DNA of 64,000 nt from Limnohabitans lacus (GCF_030053395.1 NZ_JASGBH010000001.1:124001-188000); one strand, 5' to 3'; positions 45,105-53,754 are shown, numbered from the stretch's first letter. The notes: generated by a model not told the origin, from the letters alone. A program made the numbers and translations.

Positions 45105-45974
45105 ATGTACTCCAACAAGCTGTACACCCCTATGCGTTATCCCGGTGGCAAAGCTCGCTTTGCCCCGTTGATCGCCGAGGTCATCACCACCAACAACCTT
45201 GCCGGCGGCCATTACCTTGAGCCGTATGCAGGAGGAGCTGGCGTTGCCTTGTCTCTGCTAATCGACAACGTCGTTGAGCACATTCACATCAACGATGCCG
45301 ACCCAGCCATTGCAGGTTTCTGGCGTGTGGCAACCCAGCAAACTACCGAATTGGTGACCATGGTCGCCACCGAGCCCATCACCATGGATGCGTGGCACCA
45401 CTGGCGCGGGGTGATGCTGGGGCAGGAAGCTGGATCGGAGCTGGAACGTGGCTTTGCCACGCTGTTCATGAACCGGACCAACCGTTCAGGCATCCTGAAA
45501 GGTGGTGTTATAGGCGGTAAGGCGCAATCCGGCAGCTACAGAATTGATGCCCGCTTTATGCGTGACGAGCTTTGCAAGCGTCTGGAACGTATTGGTCTAC
45601 ACGCCGAGGGCATCCATGTGTATGAAGAAGATGCACACGAACTGCTGCGGCGTTGCCACCAGTTTTTGCCAGCCAAATCACTGATCTACCTGGACCCGCC
45701 GTACTACGTCAAAGGCGCGGGCCTGTACCGCAACTTTTACAAACACGACGACCACGTGAAGATCGCACAGCTTTTGGGGAGACAGCGCTTCAGCCGACCG
45801 TGGGTCGTGTCATATGACAACGCTGAAGAAATCAGAGAGATGTACGCATATGCCACACCCTATGCGTATGGACTCCACTACACAGCACAGCGCCGCTACA
45901 CGGGCTCAGAAGTCATGTTTTTCAGCAAGCGCCTTAAAGCACCGCTGGATACGATGGAAAAGATTGCGGCCTGA
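45105..45974 (+). CDS. D12-class (Dam-like) DNA adenine N6-methyltransferase
   Basis: A 289-residue, apparently complete amino-methyltransferase of the alpha/D12 group: RYPGGKARFAP (motif X), LEPYAGGAGVALSL (AdoMet motif I) and LIYLDPPYY (catalytic motif IV). It should methylate adenine in a short DNA target, but the specificity is unknown. No restriction enzyme gene is intact nearby; the truncated ATPase lies 41 bp upstream on the same strand. The block 44290-45974 differs from flanking metabolic genes in codon use and lies beside a broken gene, pointing to horizontal transfer. Confidence 0.88.
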   Translation: MYSNKLYTPMRYPGGKARFAPLIAEVITTNNLAGGHYLEPYAGGAGVALSLLIDNVVEHIHINDADPAIAGFWRVATQQTTELVTMVATEPITMDAWHHWRGVMLGQEAGSELERGFATLFMNRTNRSGILKGGVIGGKAQSGSYRIDARFMRDELCKRLERIGLHAEGIHVYEEDAHELLRRCHQFLPAKSLIYLDPPYYVKGAGLYRNFYKHDDHVKIAQLLGRQRFSRPWVVSYDNAEEIREMYAYATPYAYGLHYTAQRRYTGSEVMFFSKRLKAPLDTMEKIAA

Positions 45975-46100
45975 CGCATGAGGCACCTGTCGTCTAAGGG
46001 CCGGTAACGATCACTGCAGACCTTCGAGCCCTGCCTTTGTGTGACCGGGATCAGCCTCAAGCCGACCCCCAACTTGGCTAAGCGCTGAATGTCCCCAACC
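45975..46100. other. non-coding gap at the right edge of the accessory block
   Basis: This 126-bp gap separates the methyltransferase stop from the convergent chrA stop. I see no recognisable tRNA end, attachment repeat or insertion-sequence terminus in it. It probably contains the right junction of the transferred segment. Confidence 0.35.
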
Positions 46101-47417
46101 TCACACCCACTGCACCCCCATCCCTACCAGCGCACAAACGGCCAGCACCCGCATCACCGGCCACTGCCGCGCAATCAGCAGCCACGCCGCCAGTGCCGTG
46201 AGCGCCAATGCGGGCCAGTCAGCTTGGGTCCATTGCCCTGTGGGCCAGACCGTGTGCCATGCGAAGGTGCCGGCCAGATGCAGCACCACGCCGATCACCG
46301 CTGCCGTGATGCCTTGCAGGGGCCCAGCCAAGGAGGGCATGTGGCGCGTGGCTTCCACCAGCGGGCCACCCGCCAAGATGAACACAAAGGACGGCAAGAA
46401 GGTGAACCAGGTCACCACGCAGGCCGCCGCGATGCCGCCCAGCAAAGGGTTGCCCAAAAGCGCCTGGCTGTGCCCGCCCATAAAGCCCACAAAGGCCACC
46501 ACGATGATCAGCGGGCCGGGCGTGCTTTCGCCCAGCGCCAGGCCGTCCATCATTTGCGTGGCACTCAGCCAGCCGTATTGCATGACGGCCGCTTGCGTCA
46601 CAAAGGGCAGCACGGCATAAGCGCCGCCAAAGGTCAGCAAGGCCGTTTGCGTGAAAAAGCCGCCCATTTGCGTCAGCGTGTGGGCCGTGCCCAGCAGCAG
46701 CGCGATGCTGCCCAGGCTGACTGCCCACAGACCCACGCCCAGCAACAAGGCGCGCAGCAGGCGGCCATGGCTGTAATGGGTGTGCGCCGGTTGGGGGGTG
46801 TCGTCGTCCAGCCAAGCGGGCGCGTCGGGCGCCGCGCTGGCCGCGCCGTGCGGCACCGCAGCCACAGGCCGATGGCGTGCCATGCCATGCCCCAACAAGG
46901 CTGCGCCCAAGATGATCCACGGGAAGGACAAGCCCCACAGCATGCCCAGCAGCGATGCCGCTGCCAGTGCCCACAACCACGGCGCCTTGAGCGTGCGCTT
47001 GGCCATGCGGTGCACGGCTTGCAAGACCAGCGCCGTCACGGCGGGCTTGAGGCCCCACAAAAGCGCCTGGCCCCAGGGGTGTTGACCCCACACGGTGTAG
47101 GCCCAGCTCAGCGCGATCAAGAGCACAAGGCTGGGCAGCACAAACAAGGCACCGGCCGCCATGCCGCCGCGTGTGCCGTGCATCAGCCAGCCGGTGTAAG
47201 TGGCCAGTTGTTGCGCCTCGGGGCCGGGCAGCAGCATGCAGTAGTGTAGGGCGTGCAGGTAGCGCTTTTCCGAAATCCAGCGGCGGCGCACCACCAGCTC
47301 TTCGTGCATCAGCGCGATCTGCCCCGCCGGCCCACCAAAGCTGACGCAGCCCAGCCAGAGCCAAAACCTCAGGGCCTGCGCAAAGCTGACCGGGGCAGGG
47401 CGATGGGGGTGGCTCAA
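46101..47417 (-). CDS. chrA: chromate efflux transporter ChrA
   Basis: A 438-residue long-chain ChrA with two homologous halves. The N-half has WLGCVSFGGPAGQIALMHEE and LLPGPEAQQLATY; the C-half has GGFFTQTALLTFGGAYAVLPF and GLALGESTPGPLIIVVAFVGF. About 10-12 hydrophobic helices are visible. It exports chromate (a sulfate analogue) across the inner membrane. It starts at TTG 47417, which overlaps the TGA of the upstream small gene in the string TTGA, so translation is probably coupled. Confidence 0.9.
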   Translation of the reverse strand: MSHPHRPAPVSFAQALRFWLWLGCVSFGGPAGQIALMHEELVVRRRWISEKRYLHALHYCMLLPGPEAQQLATYTGWLMHGTRGGMAAGALFVLPSLVLLIALSWAYTVWGQHPWGQALLWGLKPAVTALVLQAVHRMAKRTLKAPWLWALAAASLLGMLWGLSFPWIILGAALLGHGMARHRPVAAVPHGAASAAPDAPAWLDDDTPQPAHTHYSHGRLLRALLLGVGLWAVSLGSIALLLGTAHTLTQMGGFFTQTALLTFGGAYAVLPFVTQAAVMQYGWLSATQMMDGLALGESTPGPLIIVVAFVGFMGGHSQALLGNPLLGGIAAACVVTWFTFLPSFVFILAGGPLVEATRHMPSLAGPLQGITAAVIGVVLHLAGTFAWHTVWPTGQWTQADWPALALTALAAWLLIARQWPVMRVLAVCALVGMGVQWV

Positions 47418-47779
47418 GGCGCGTTCCAGTGTTCGCGAAAGGCTTGGGCAAATGCAGCGGTGCCGCTGATGCTCAGGCTCAGGGTGATCTCGTCCTTGGC
47501 CGATGGGGTGGGCGACAAGGCCAGGGCTTGGTCGGCGCTGTTCCAGTGGGCGGTGATGGGGGCGTTGCCACAGCGGATGTGCAAATCAAAGTCCCAATCC
47601 GCGCCGTCTTCGATGGGGCCGGGTGCTTGCGGGCCAAAGCGGTGTGCCCAGGCCAGCAACTGCGTCACTTCTTGCAGCAGGGCGGGGGTGTGGCGGGCAG
47701 CGGGCTGGGCCAGCGCGTCCCAGCAGACCACGCCTTCGCTGTCTTCGCTGCAGTCAAATTCCAGAAATGCCAATGTCAT
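47414..47779 (-). CDS. small acidic hypothetical protein coupled to chrA
   Basis: A 121-residue protein, acidic, without signal peptide or membrane segment (MTLAFLEFDCSEDSEGVVCW at the N-terminus). I do not recognise the family. The reading frame has the GC codon bias of its neighbours and overlaps chrA by 4 bp, so it is likely a real co-expressed gene. An in-frame ATG at 47797 could add six residues. Confidence 0.65.
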   Translation of the reverse strand: MTLAFLEFDCSEDSEGVVCWDALAQPAARHTPALLQEVTQLLAWAHRFGPQAPGPIEDGADWDFDLHIRCGNAPITAHWNSADQALALSPTPSAKDEITLSLSISGTAAFAQAFREHWNAP

Positions 47780-47827
47780 GTGCTGTGAGGATCCCATGCG
47801 CCGATTGTCGCTTGCAGGGGGCTGTTT

Positions 47828-47926
47828 GTAGGAGCCAGCCCTGCTGGCGATGTGGGGCATGGCTGATCGCTTGCAGGGCAAGCTCCTACAGATGGGGTGT
47901 TTGTAGGAGCCAGCCCTGTTGGCGAT
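47828..47926. repeat. cluster of three REP-like elements (family B)
   Basis: Copies at 47828-47851 (plus), 47866-47890 (minus) and 47903-47926 (plus). The outer two are of the CAGC/GCTG stem subtype, and the middle one is the TTGC/GCAA subtype in reverse orientation. The third copy has a single change (CCTGTTGG) that weakens its stem. Confidence 0.75.
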
Positions 47927-48015
47927 GGGGCGCCCAAGGCCAGCCTGTCGCGCTGGATACATAAACGCCATGAATTGCTTAAATCTTGAGCAAAAAACAG
48001 GGAATCAAGGGTTTT

Positions 48016-48025
48016 CTGTATACAG
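48016..48025. promoter_or_regulatory. candidate GntR (FCD) operator
   Basis: CTGTATACAG is a perfect 10-bp palindrome with a TGTATACA core of the kind reported for several FCD-type GntR regulators. It is 204 bp upstream of the GntR gene of this operon, in the AT-rich part of the gap. Binding is inferred only. Confidence 0.4.
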
Positions 48026-48096
48026 CGATGGCGGTCTTGGTGGTTTAATTCGACGACTTTGCAACACGAACGCTGAAGTTTGTGCACCGTCATCCC

Positions 48097-48172
48097 GTAG
48101 GTCGGTGGCTTTAGCCCCGACATGCAGCATGCGCCGAAGGCCCCGATGTCGGGGCTAAAGCCACCGACCTAC
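48097..48172. repeat. perfect 27-bp inverted repeat of REP-like family A
   Basis: The arms 48097-48123 and 48146-48172 are exact reverse complements, separated by 22 nt. Each arm is itself a family A element (GTAGGTCGG ... CCCCGACAT). It lies about 58 bp before the GntR start codon, within the probable leader of the mRNA. Confidence 0.8.
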
Positions 48173-48229
48173 AAGGACGATCGTGTCCAAGGATTTCAGA
48201 TTTCACCGGGCCTCAACCAACACCTGTTC

Positions 48230-48997
48230 ATGAGCACATCACCCGTCCGCGCTGTGGATTCCGACTTGGCCGAAGAAGGCGGCTCGCAAGCTGTCAAGGC
48301 TCAGCAGCGCCTGCGCGAGTGGATTTTGGCGGGCGAATTGCCGTCGGGTGCGCGCATTGCCGAGCTGGCGCTGGTCGATCGCTTGGGCATGTCGCGCACG
48401 CCCATCCGCGCGGCGCTGATGCACCTCAAACAAGAAGGTTTGCTGGAGCCGCTGGCCGGTGGGGGTTATGCGGTGCGCACGTTTTCTGAGCGCGAAGTGG
48501 CCGACGCGATCGAGCTGCGTGGCACGCTCGAGGGCTTGGCCGCACGCTTGGCCGCTGAGCGCGGTGTGCGCCCAGCCTTGATCCGCCAAGCGCGTGCCTG
48601 CCTGGACCAGATCGATGCGGTGCTGCAAGCCTCGGCCCTGAACGACGAGACGTTTTCGGCCTATGTGGATTTGAATGGCCAGTTTCACAAGCAGTTGTCC
48701 GAGATGGCCGACAGCGCGGTGCTGGCCCGCGAGATTGAACGGGCCTCGAGCTTGCCCTTTGCATCGGCCTCGGGCTTTGTGGGTGTGCATGTGAACGACG
48801 CCCACGCCCGCGACACCCTGGTGGTGGCGCAGCACCAGCACCGTCAGGTGCTCGACGCCATCGAGCGGCGCGAAGCCGGCCGGGCCGAAGCCCTGATGCG
48901 CGAGCACTCGCGCATTGCCAGGCAAAACATGCAGGTCGCCTTGCGCGACCCCGCCGCATCGGGCACACCCGGTGTGCAACTGATCCGACCGTCCTGA
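48230..48997 (+). CDS. GntR family regulator, FCD subfamily (VanR-like)
   Basis: A 255-residue regulator: N-terminal GntR winged helix with LPSGARIAELALVDRLGMSRTPIRAALMHL and GLLEPLAGGGYAVRTF, and a C-terminal FCD ligand domain (EVADAIELRGTLEGLAARLA, then FHKQLSEMA and a late HRQVLDAIE). It heads the operon of Liv transporter, vanillate demethylase oxygenase and ferredoxin, which suggests regulation by an aromatic acid such as vanillate (inference). ATG 48230 avoids reading through the inverted repeat upstream. livK starts 26 nt after its stop. Confidence 0.87.
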   Translation: MSTSPVRAVDSDLAEEGGSQAVKAQQRLREWILAGELPSGARIAELALVDRLGMSRTPIRAALMHLKQEGLLEPLAGGGYAVRTFSEREVADAIELRGTLEGLAARLAAERGVRPALIRQARACLDQIDAVLQASALNDETFSAYVDLNGQFHKQLSEMADSAVLAREIERASSLPFASASGFVGVHVNDAHARDTLVVAQHQHRQVLDAIERREAGRAEALMREHSRIARQNMQVALRDPAASGTPGVQLIRPS

Positions 48998-49023
48998 ACC
49001 GATTTTTAACGAGGAGATAGAGC

Positions 49024-50190
49024 ATGCAAAAACGTCAATTCCTGAGCGCCATCGCTTGCGCCACCCTGGCCATGACCGCTTCCACGGCCATGGCGCAAGA
49101 CAAATTCAAGATCGGCTTGATCTTGCCCATGACCGGTCCGTTCGCCTCCACCGGCAAGCAGATCGAAGCCGCAGCCCGCCTGTACATGGCGCAAAACGGC
49201 GACATGGTGGCGGGCAAAAAAGTCGAGCTGATCGTCAAAGACGACACCAGCGCGGCCGATGTGACCAAGCGCTTGGCGCAAGAGATGGTGGTCAATGAAA
49301 AAGTCAGCGTACTGGCCGGTTTCGGTTTGACGCCTTTGGCCTTTGCCACCGCCCCGATTGCCAGCCAGTCCAAAACCCCCATGGTGGTGATGGCTGCGGC
49401 CACTTCCAGCATCACACAAGCTTCGCCCTTCATCGTGCGCACCAGCTTCACGCTGCCCCAAGCAGCGGTGGCCATTGCCGACTGGGCACCCAACAACGGC
49501 ATCAAGAAAGTCGTGACCTTGGTGTCTGACTACGGCCCCGGCATCGATGCTGAAAAGTATTTCAAAGACCGTTTGTTGTTCAACGGCGGCCAGGTGCTCG
49601 ACACCCTGCGCGTGCCCATGCGCAACCCTGACTTCGCACCTTTCTTGCAAAAAGTGCGTGACCTCAAACCTGACGCGGTTTATGTGTTTGTGCCCTCGGG
49701 CGCAGGCGCGGCGCTGATGAAGCAGTTTGCCGAGCGCGGCATGGACAAGGCCGGCATCAAGCTGATCGGCACCGGTGACATCACCGACGACGACATCTTG
49801 AACAGCATGGGCGATGTGGCCAACGGCGTGGTGACCTCGCACCATTACTCGGCATCGCACAACTCGCCTTTGAACAAGAAGTTTGTCGCGGCCTTCGAGA
49901 AGGCCAACAACGGCTTGCGCCCCAACTTCATGGCCGTGGGCGGTTATGACGGCATGCGCGTGATCTACGAAGCGGCCAAAGCCACCAAAGGCGCAGGCGG
50001 TGAGGCACTGCTGGAAGCGATGAAAGGCCAAGTCTTTGAAAGCCCCCGTGGCCCGATGTTCATCGACGCGCAAACCCGCGACGTGGTGCACAACATCTAC
50101 ATCCGCAAAGTGGAGAAGGTGAACGGTCAGCTCTACAACCAGGAATTTGCGACCCTCAAGGACGTGAAAGATCCGGGCAAGAGCCGATAA
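49024..50190 (+). CDS. ABC transporter periplasmic substrate-binding protein (LivK-like)
   Basis: A 388-residue precursor with a signal peptide (MQKRQFLSAIACATLAMTAS ... AMA). The mature part has a type I periplasmic binding fold: FKIGLILPMTGPFASTGKQI, VELIVKDDTSAADVTKRLAQE and VYVFVPSGAGAALMKQFAE. It is first of a full LivKHMGF set leading to a vanillate O-demethylase component. An aromatic ligand such as vanillate or a related methoxybenzoate is therefore more likely than an amino acid (inference). GAGGAG lies 8 nt before the ATG. Confidence 0.9.
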   Translation: MQKRQFLSAIACATLAMTASTAMAQDKFKIGLILPMTGPFASTGKQIEAAARLYMAQNGDMVAGKKVELIVKDDTSAADVTKRLAQEMVVNEKVSVLAGFGLTPLAFATAPIASQSKTPMVVMAAATSSITQASPFIVRTSFTLPQAAVAIADWAPNNGIKKVVTLVSDYGPGIDAEKYFKDRLLFNGGQVLDTLRVPMRNPDFAPFLQKVRDLKPDAVYVFVPSGAGAALMKQFAERGMDKAGIKLIGTGDITDDDILNSMGDVANGVVTSHHYSASHNSPLNKKFVAAFEKANNGLRPNFMAVGGYDGMRVIYEAAKATKGAGGEALLEAMKGQVFESPRGPMFIDAQTRDVVHNIYIRKVEKVNGQLYNQEFATLKDVKDPGKSR

Positions 50191-50212
50191 GCCAAGCCTT
50201 GCTGAAGGCGCG

Positions 50213-50273
50213 ATCGCTTGCAGGGCAAGCTCCTACAGGCCCGGACGTTGTAGGAGCCAGCCCTGCTGGCGAT
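50213..50273. repeat. inverted pair of REP-like elements (family B) between livK and livH
   Basis: 50213-50237 (minus, TTGC/GCAA subtype) and 50250-50273 (plus, CAGC/GCTG subtype), spaced by 12 nt. It sits in the 165-bp gap after the binding-protein gene, where a stabilising hairpin is often found, so it may raise LivK over permease expression. A degenerate third copy may follow near 50310-50330. Confidence 0.75.
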
Positions 50274-50355
50274 GTGCAGCTTGAAGAACCGTTGGCAGGG
50301 CATGCGGCGCCATCGCAGCCAGCCCTGCAACATTTGAGAACCAGAAACGCATGAC

Positions 50356-51231
50356 ATGCTGACCATCCTTTTCGACGGCGTTGCCTACGGCATGCTGCTT
50401 TTCATCTTGGCCGTGGGCCTGTCCGTGACCATGGGTTTGATGAACTTCATCAACCTGGCGCATGGCGCGTTTGCCATGGCGGGCGGCTACCTCACGGTGG
50501 TGCTGATGCAGCGCTTTGAGGTGCCCTTTTTGTGGTGCCTGCCGCTGGCCTTTGTGACCACGGCCTTGCTGGGTGCGGTGCTGGAGCGCACGCTCTACCG
50601 CCACATGTACAAAAAGCCGCATCTGGACCAAGTGCTGTTCTCGATCGGTCTGGCCTTCATGTCGGTGGCCAGCGTGGACTACCTGATGGGCTCGCAGCAG
50701 CAGATCATGCAGCTGCCCGATGGGCTGCGGGGTCGTACCGAGCTGTGGGCGGGCGAAGTCTTTGAATTGGGCATGGGCCACTACCGCCTGTTCATCATTG
50801 CGGTGTGCGCGGCGCTCACGGTGGGTTTGCAATACGTGCTGGCCAAAACCCGCTTTGGCAGCCGTTTGCGCGCCAGCGTGGACGACGCCCGCGTGGCCGC
50901 AGGCCTGGGCATCCGCGTCAATTTGATTTTTGCCGCCACTTTTGCCGTGGGCTCGGGCCTGGCGGGTTTGGGCGGGGCGCTGGGGGCCGAGGTGCTGGGG
51001 CTGGATCCGACCTTTCCGCTCAAGTTCATGGTGTATTTTTTGATCGTGGTGGCCGTGGGCGGCACCTCGTCCATCACCGGGCCGCTGTGGGCGGCGCTGC
51101 TCTTGGGCATTGCCGATGTGGCGGGCAAGTACTACATGCCCAAGCTGGGTTCTTTCATCGTGTATTCCCTGATGATCGCGATTTTGATTTGGCGTCCGCA
51201 AGGGCTGTTTGTGCGCAAGGGGGGCCGCTGA
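50356..51231 (+). CDS. livH: ABC permease LivH
   Basis: A 291-residue inner-membrane permease with about eight helices: ILFDGVAYGMLLFILAVGLS and GLMNFINLAHGAF near the N-terminus, FAVGSGLAGLGGALGA later. It forms the channel with LivM. ATG 50356 was chosen; the ATG at 50351 is out of frame and stops at once. livM begins 1 nt after its stop. Confidence 0.9.
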   Translation: MLTILFDGVAYGMLLFILAVGLSVTMGLMNFINLAHGAFAMAGGYLTVVLMQRFEVPFLWCLPLAFVTTALLGAVLERTLYRHMYKKPHLDQVLFSIGLAFMSVASVDYLMGSQQQIMQLPDGLRGRTELWAGEVFELGMGHYRLFIIAVCAALTVGLQYVLAKTRFGSRLRASVDDARVAAGLGIRVNLIFAATFAVGSGLAGLGGALGAEVLGLDPTFPLKFMVYFLIVVAVGGTSSITGPLWAALLLGIADVAGKYYMPKLGSFIVYSLMIAILIWRPQGLFVRKGGR

Positions 51232-51232
51232 A

Positions 51233-52225
51233 ATGAATGCTCATATGAACGCACGTACCCAACTTTTATCGACGGCCCGCATGCGCGGCTGGGAGCCGTT
51301 GGTCTGGCTCCTGGCCTTTGCCATGCCTTTCGCATTTCCGGGCCACGCCCTCATCGTCAACGAAGTCGCCATCGTCGCCTTGTTTGCGGTGTCACTCGAT
51401 CTGGTGCTGGGTTACACCGGCATCGTGTCGCTGGGCCATGCGGCGTTTTTGGGGCTGGGGGCTTATGCCTCGGCCTTGTTTGCCAAGCATGTGATGCCCG
51501 ACCCGGTGGTGGGCCTGCTGTTTGGCATGGGCTGCGCCACGCTGCTGGGCGCGCTGTGTTCGCTCACCATCTTGCGCGGCACCGATCTGACGCGGCTCAT
51601 GGTCACACTGGGCATGGCGCTGATCTTGATGGAGCTGGCCAACAAGCTCGACTGGCTCACCGGGGGCTCAGACGGCCTGCAGGGCGTGATGATGGGCCCG
51701 GTGCTCGGCCGCTTTGAATTTGATCTGTACGGTCAAACCGCCGCTTGGTATTCGCTCACCGTGTTGTTGATCTTGTTTGCATTGGCGCGGCGTTGGGTCA
51801 ATTCGCCCTGGGGCGCCACGCTCATGGCGGTGCGCGACAACCCGCTGCGGGCCATGGCCATTGGCATTCCGGTGCACAACCGTTTGGCCGTGGTCTACAC
51901 CGTGGCGGCTGCTTTGGCTGGCGCTGCGGGCGCTTTGATGGCGCAGACCACCGGCTTTGCATCACTCGACGTGTTCGCTTTAGAGCGCTCAGCCGACGTG
52001 ATGCTGATGCTGGTCATCGGCGGTGTGGGCTGGCTTTATGGCGGGGTGGTCGGGGCGGTGGTGTTCAAGCTCATGCACGACGTGATCTCGGGCATCACGC
52101 CGCAGTACTGGACGTTTTGGATTGGTCTGTTTTTGGTGGTCTTGGTCATGGTGGGGCGTGAGCGTTTGATTCGGCCTTGGCTGTGGTTTGGCCGCTCGGC
52201 GGACCAGAAAGGTGGTGCGCAATGA
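51233..52225 (+). CDS. livM: ABC permease LivM
   Basis: A 330-residue permease with the LivM motif LVLGYTGIVSLGHAAFLGLGA near residues 60-80 and VGWLYGGVVGAVVFKLMHDV at the C-terminal side. ATG 51233 is preceded by a weak Shine-Dalgarno; an in-frame ATG follows at codon 5. It overlaps livG by ATGA. Here LivM is separate from LivG, unlike the fused version at 21359-23125. Confidence 0.9.
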   Translation: MNAHMNARTQLLSTARMRGWEPLVWLLAFAMPFAFPGHALIVNEVAIVALFAVSLDLVLGYTGIVSLGHAAFLGLGAYASALFAKHVMPDPVVGLLFGMGCATLLGALCSLTILRGTDLTRLMVTLGMALILMELANKLDWLTGGSDGLQGVMMGPVLGRFEFDLYGQTAAWYSLTVLLILFALARRWVNSPWGATLMAVRDNPLRAMAIGIPVHNRLAVVYTVAAALAGAAGALMAQTTGFASLDVFALERSADVMLMLVIGGVGWLYGGVVGAVVFKLMHDVISGITPQYWTFWIGLFLVVLVMVGRERLIRPWLWFGRSADQKGGAQ

Positions 52226-52989
52226 ACGAGCCCATCGTTTTGAAGGCCCAGGGCCTGGTCAAACAATTTGGCGGCATCACCGCCACCGACAACGTGAATC
52301 TGGAATTGCGCTTGGGCGCACGCCATGCGCTGATCGGCCCCAACGGCGCGGGCAAGACAACGCTCATCAATTTGTTCACCGGCGTGCTGCCGCCCACATC
52401 AGGGCGCATCGAATTGCTGGGCCAAGACATCAGCCAACTCGCACCTTACCTGCGTGTGCGCAGGGGCATGGTGCGCACCTTCCAGATCAACCAGCTGTTT
52501 GCCAGCATGACGCCTTTGCAAACGCTGGCCATGGTGGTTTCGCAGCAGCGCGGTTTGGGCGGGCGTTGGTGGCCCAAGCTGGGGCAAGACAAAGCGGTGG
52601 TTGAGCGCTGCGAAGCATTGCTTGAATTGTTTCGCCTGACCGAAGTCATGCACCAGCGCACCGAGCACTTGGCCTATGGCAAGCGCCGTTTGCTGGAGAT
52701 GGCGATTGCGCTGGCCTGCGAGCCCAAGGTGCTGCTGCTCGACGAGCCGGTGGCCGGTGTGCCTGCGGGCGAGCGCGAAGAGTTGTTGCAAACCGTGGCG
52801 GCACTGCCCGCCGAAGTGTCGGTCTTGCTGATCGAGCACGACATGGATTTGGTGTTTGAATTTGCCGACCGCATCACTGTGCTGGTCAACGGCGCAGTGC
52901 TGACCGAAGGCACCCCCGAAGCGATCGCCGCCGACCCGCAAGTCAAGGCGGTGTATTTGGGGCATGGCGAGGAGTTGGCGCATGGCTGA
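52222..52989 (+). CDS. livG: ABC ATP-binding protein LivG
   Basis: A 255-residue ATPase: Walker A GPNGAGKTT, the LivG-type VRRGMVRTFQINQLF stretch, a signature region LAYGKRRLLEMAIALA lacking the usual LSGG, Walker B VLLLDEPVAGV and H-loop LLIEHDMDLVF. The start overlaps the livM stop by ATGA (52222-52225), and its own end overlaps livF by 8 bp. Confidence 0.92.
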   Translation: MNEPIVLKAQGLVKQFGGITATDNVNLELRLGARHALIGPNGAGKTTLINLFTGVLPPTSGRIELLGQDISQLAPYLRVRRGMVRTFQINQLFASMTPLQTLAMVVSQQRGLGGRWWPKLGQDKAVVERCEALLELFRLTEVMHQRTEHLAYGKRRLLEMAIALACEPKVLLLDEPVAGVPAGEREELLQTVAALPAEVSVLLIEHDMDLVFEFADRITVLVNGAVLTEGTPEAIAADPQVKAVYLGHGEELAHG

Positions 52990-53713
52990 ATTGTTGAAGC
53001 TTGAAAACTTGAGCGCCGGATACGGCGAGGCGGTGGTGTTGAACGACATCAGCTTCTCGCTGGGCGAGGGCGAAACTTTGGCTTTGCTGGGCCGCAACGG
53101 CACCGGCAAAACCACCCTCATGGACACCTTGGCTGGTGCCACGCGCCAGCACGGCGGTCAGATCTTTCTGGGCGGCCAGCCGCTGCACAGCTTGCCCTCG
53201 CACGAGCGGGCGGCCGCTGGCATTGGCTGGGTGCCGCAAGAGCGCAACATTTTCAAATCGCTCACGGTGCATGAAAACTTGACCGCCGTCGAAAGGCCTG
53301 GGCGCCAATTGCATGGCAGCCGGGCCTGGACGCCCGAGCGGGTGTACGAAATGTTCCCGCGATTGGCCGAGCGCAAGACCAATTTGGGCACGCAGCTGTC
53401 GGGCGGCGAGCAGCAGATGCTGGCGGTGGGCAGGGCGCTGGTGCTCAACCCGCGCTTGCTCTTGCTGGACGAGCCGCTGGAGGGCTTGGCGCCGATCATC
53501 GTGGAAGAGTTGCTGCGTGCGATTGCCCGCATCACCCGTGAAGAGGGGCTGTCGGCCATCATCGTGGAGCAACACCCGCAAGCGATTTTGAAGATCAGCC
53601 ACCGCGCGGTGGTGCTGGACCACGGCAATGTGGTGCACGCCAGCGATGCCGACACGCTGCGAGCCAACCCTGAACTGCTGGACAGCTTGCTGGGCGTGGC
53701 CCGCAAGCTTTGA
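52982..53713 (+). CDS. livF: ABC ATP-binding protein LivF
   Basis: A 243-residue ATPase: Walker A GRNGTGKTT, signature LSGGEQQML, Walker B LLLLDEPLEGLAP and H-loop IIVEQHPQ. It completes the Liv transporter. ATG 52982 lies inside livG, so translation is coupled. The Rieske oxygenase gene follows after 41 bp. Confidence 0.92.
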   Translation: MAELLKLENLSAGYGEAVVLNDISFSLGEGETLALLGRNGTGKTTLMDTLAGATRQHGGQIFLGGQPLHSLPSHERAAAGIGWVPQERNIFKSLTVHENLTAVERPGRQLHGSRAWTPERVYEMFPRLAERKTNLGTQLSGGEQQMLAVGRALVLNPRLLLLDEPLEGLAPIIVEELLRAIARITREEGLSAIIVEQHPQAILKISHRAVVLDHGNVVHASDADTLRANPELLDSLLGVARKL

Positions 53714-53754
53714 ACGATCGCATTGAACAAGAGTTTCGAACAAGAGAGGACAAG

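Larger units (their letters stand above)
47780..48229. other. 450-bp intergenic region with REP-like elements and a palindromic operator candidate
   Basis: It lies between the divergent small gene and the GntR gene. It contains three family B REP-like copies (47828-47926), a TGTATACA palindrome (48016-48025) and a perfect 27-bp inverted repeat of family A (48097-48172). The stretch 47960-48060 is AT-rich for this genome and is the likely promoter area of the GntR operon. No ORF of credible coding character is seen. Confidence 0.6.

Noticed and set aside
45975..46100. Attachment site or tRNA remnant at the edge of the accessory block
   Set aside because: No tRNA-like fold or direct repeat matching the left junction near 44280-44300 could be found by eye.
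47828..47926. Possible CRISPR-like array
   Set aside because: Only three short copies in alternating orientation with unequal spacers of 14 and 12 nt, and the same element is dispersed elsewhere. This fits REP elements, not CRISPR.
48097..48172. Intrinsic terminator reading of the 27-bp inverted repeat
   Set aside because: The loop is 22 nt and there is no U-tract after either arm; the arms match a dispersed repeat family instead.
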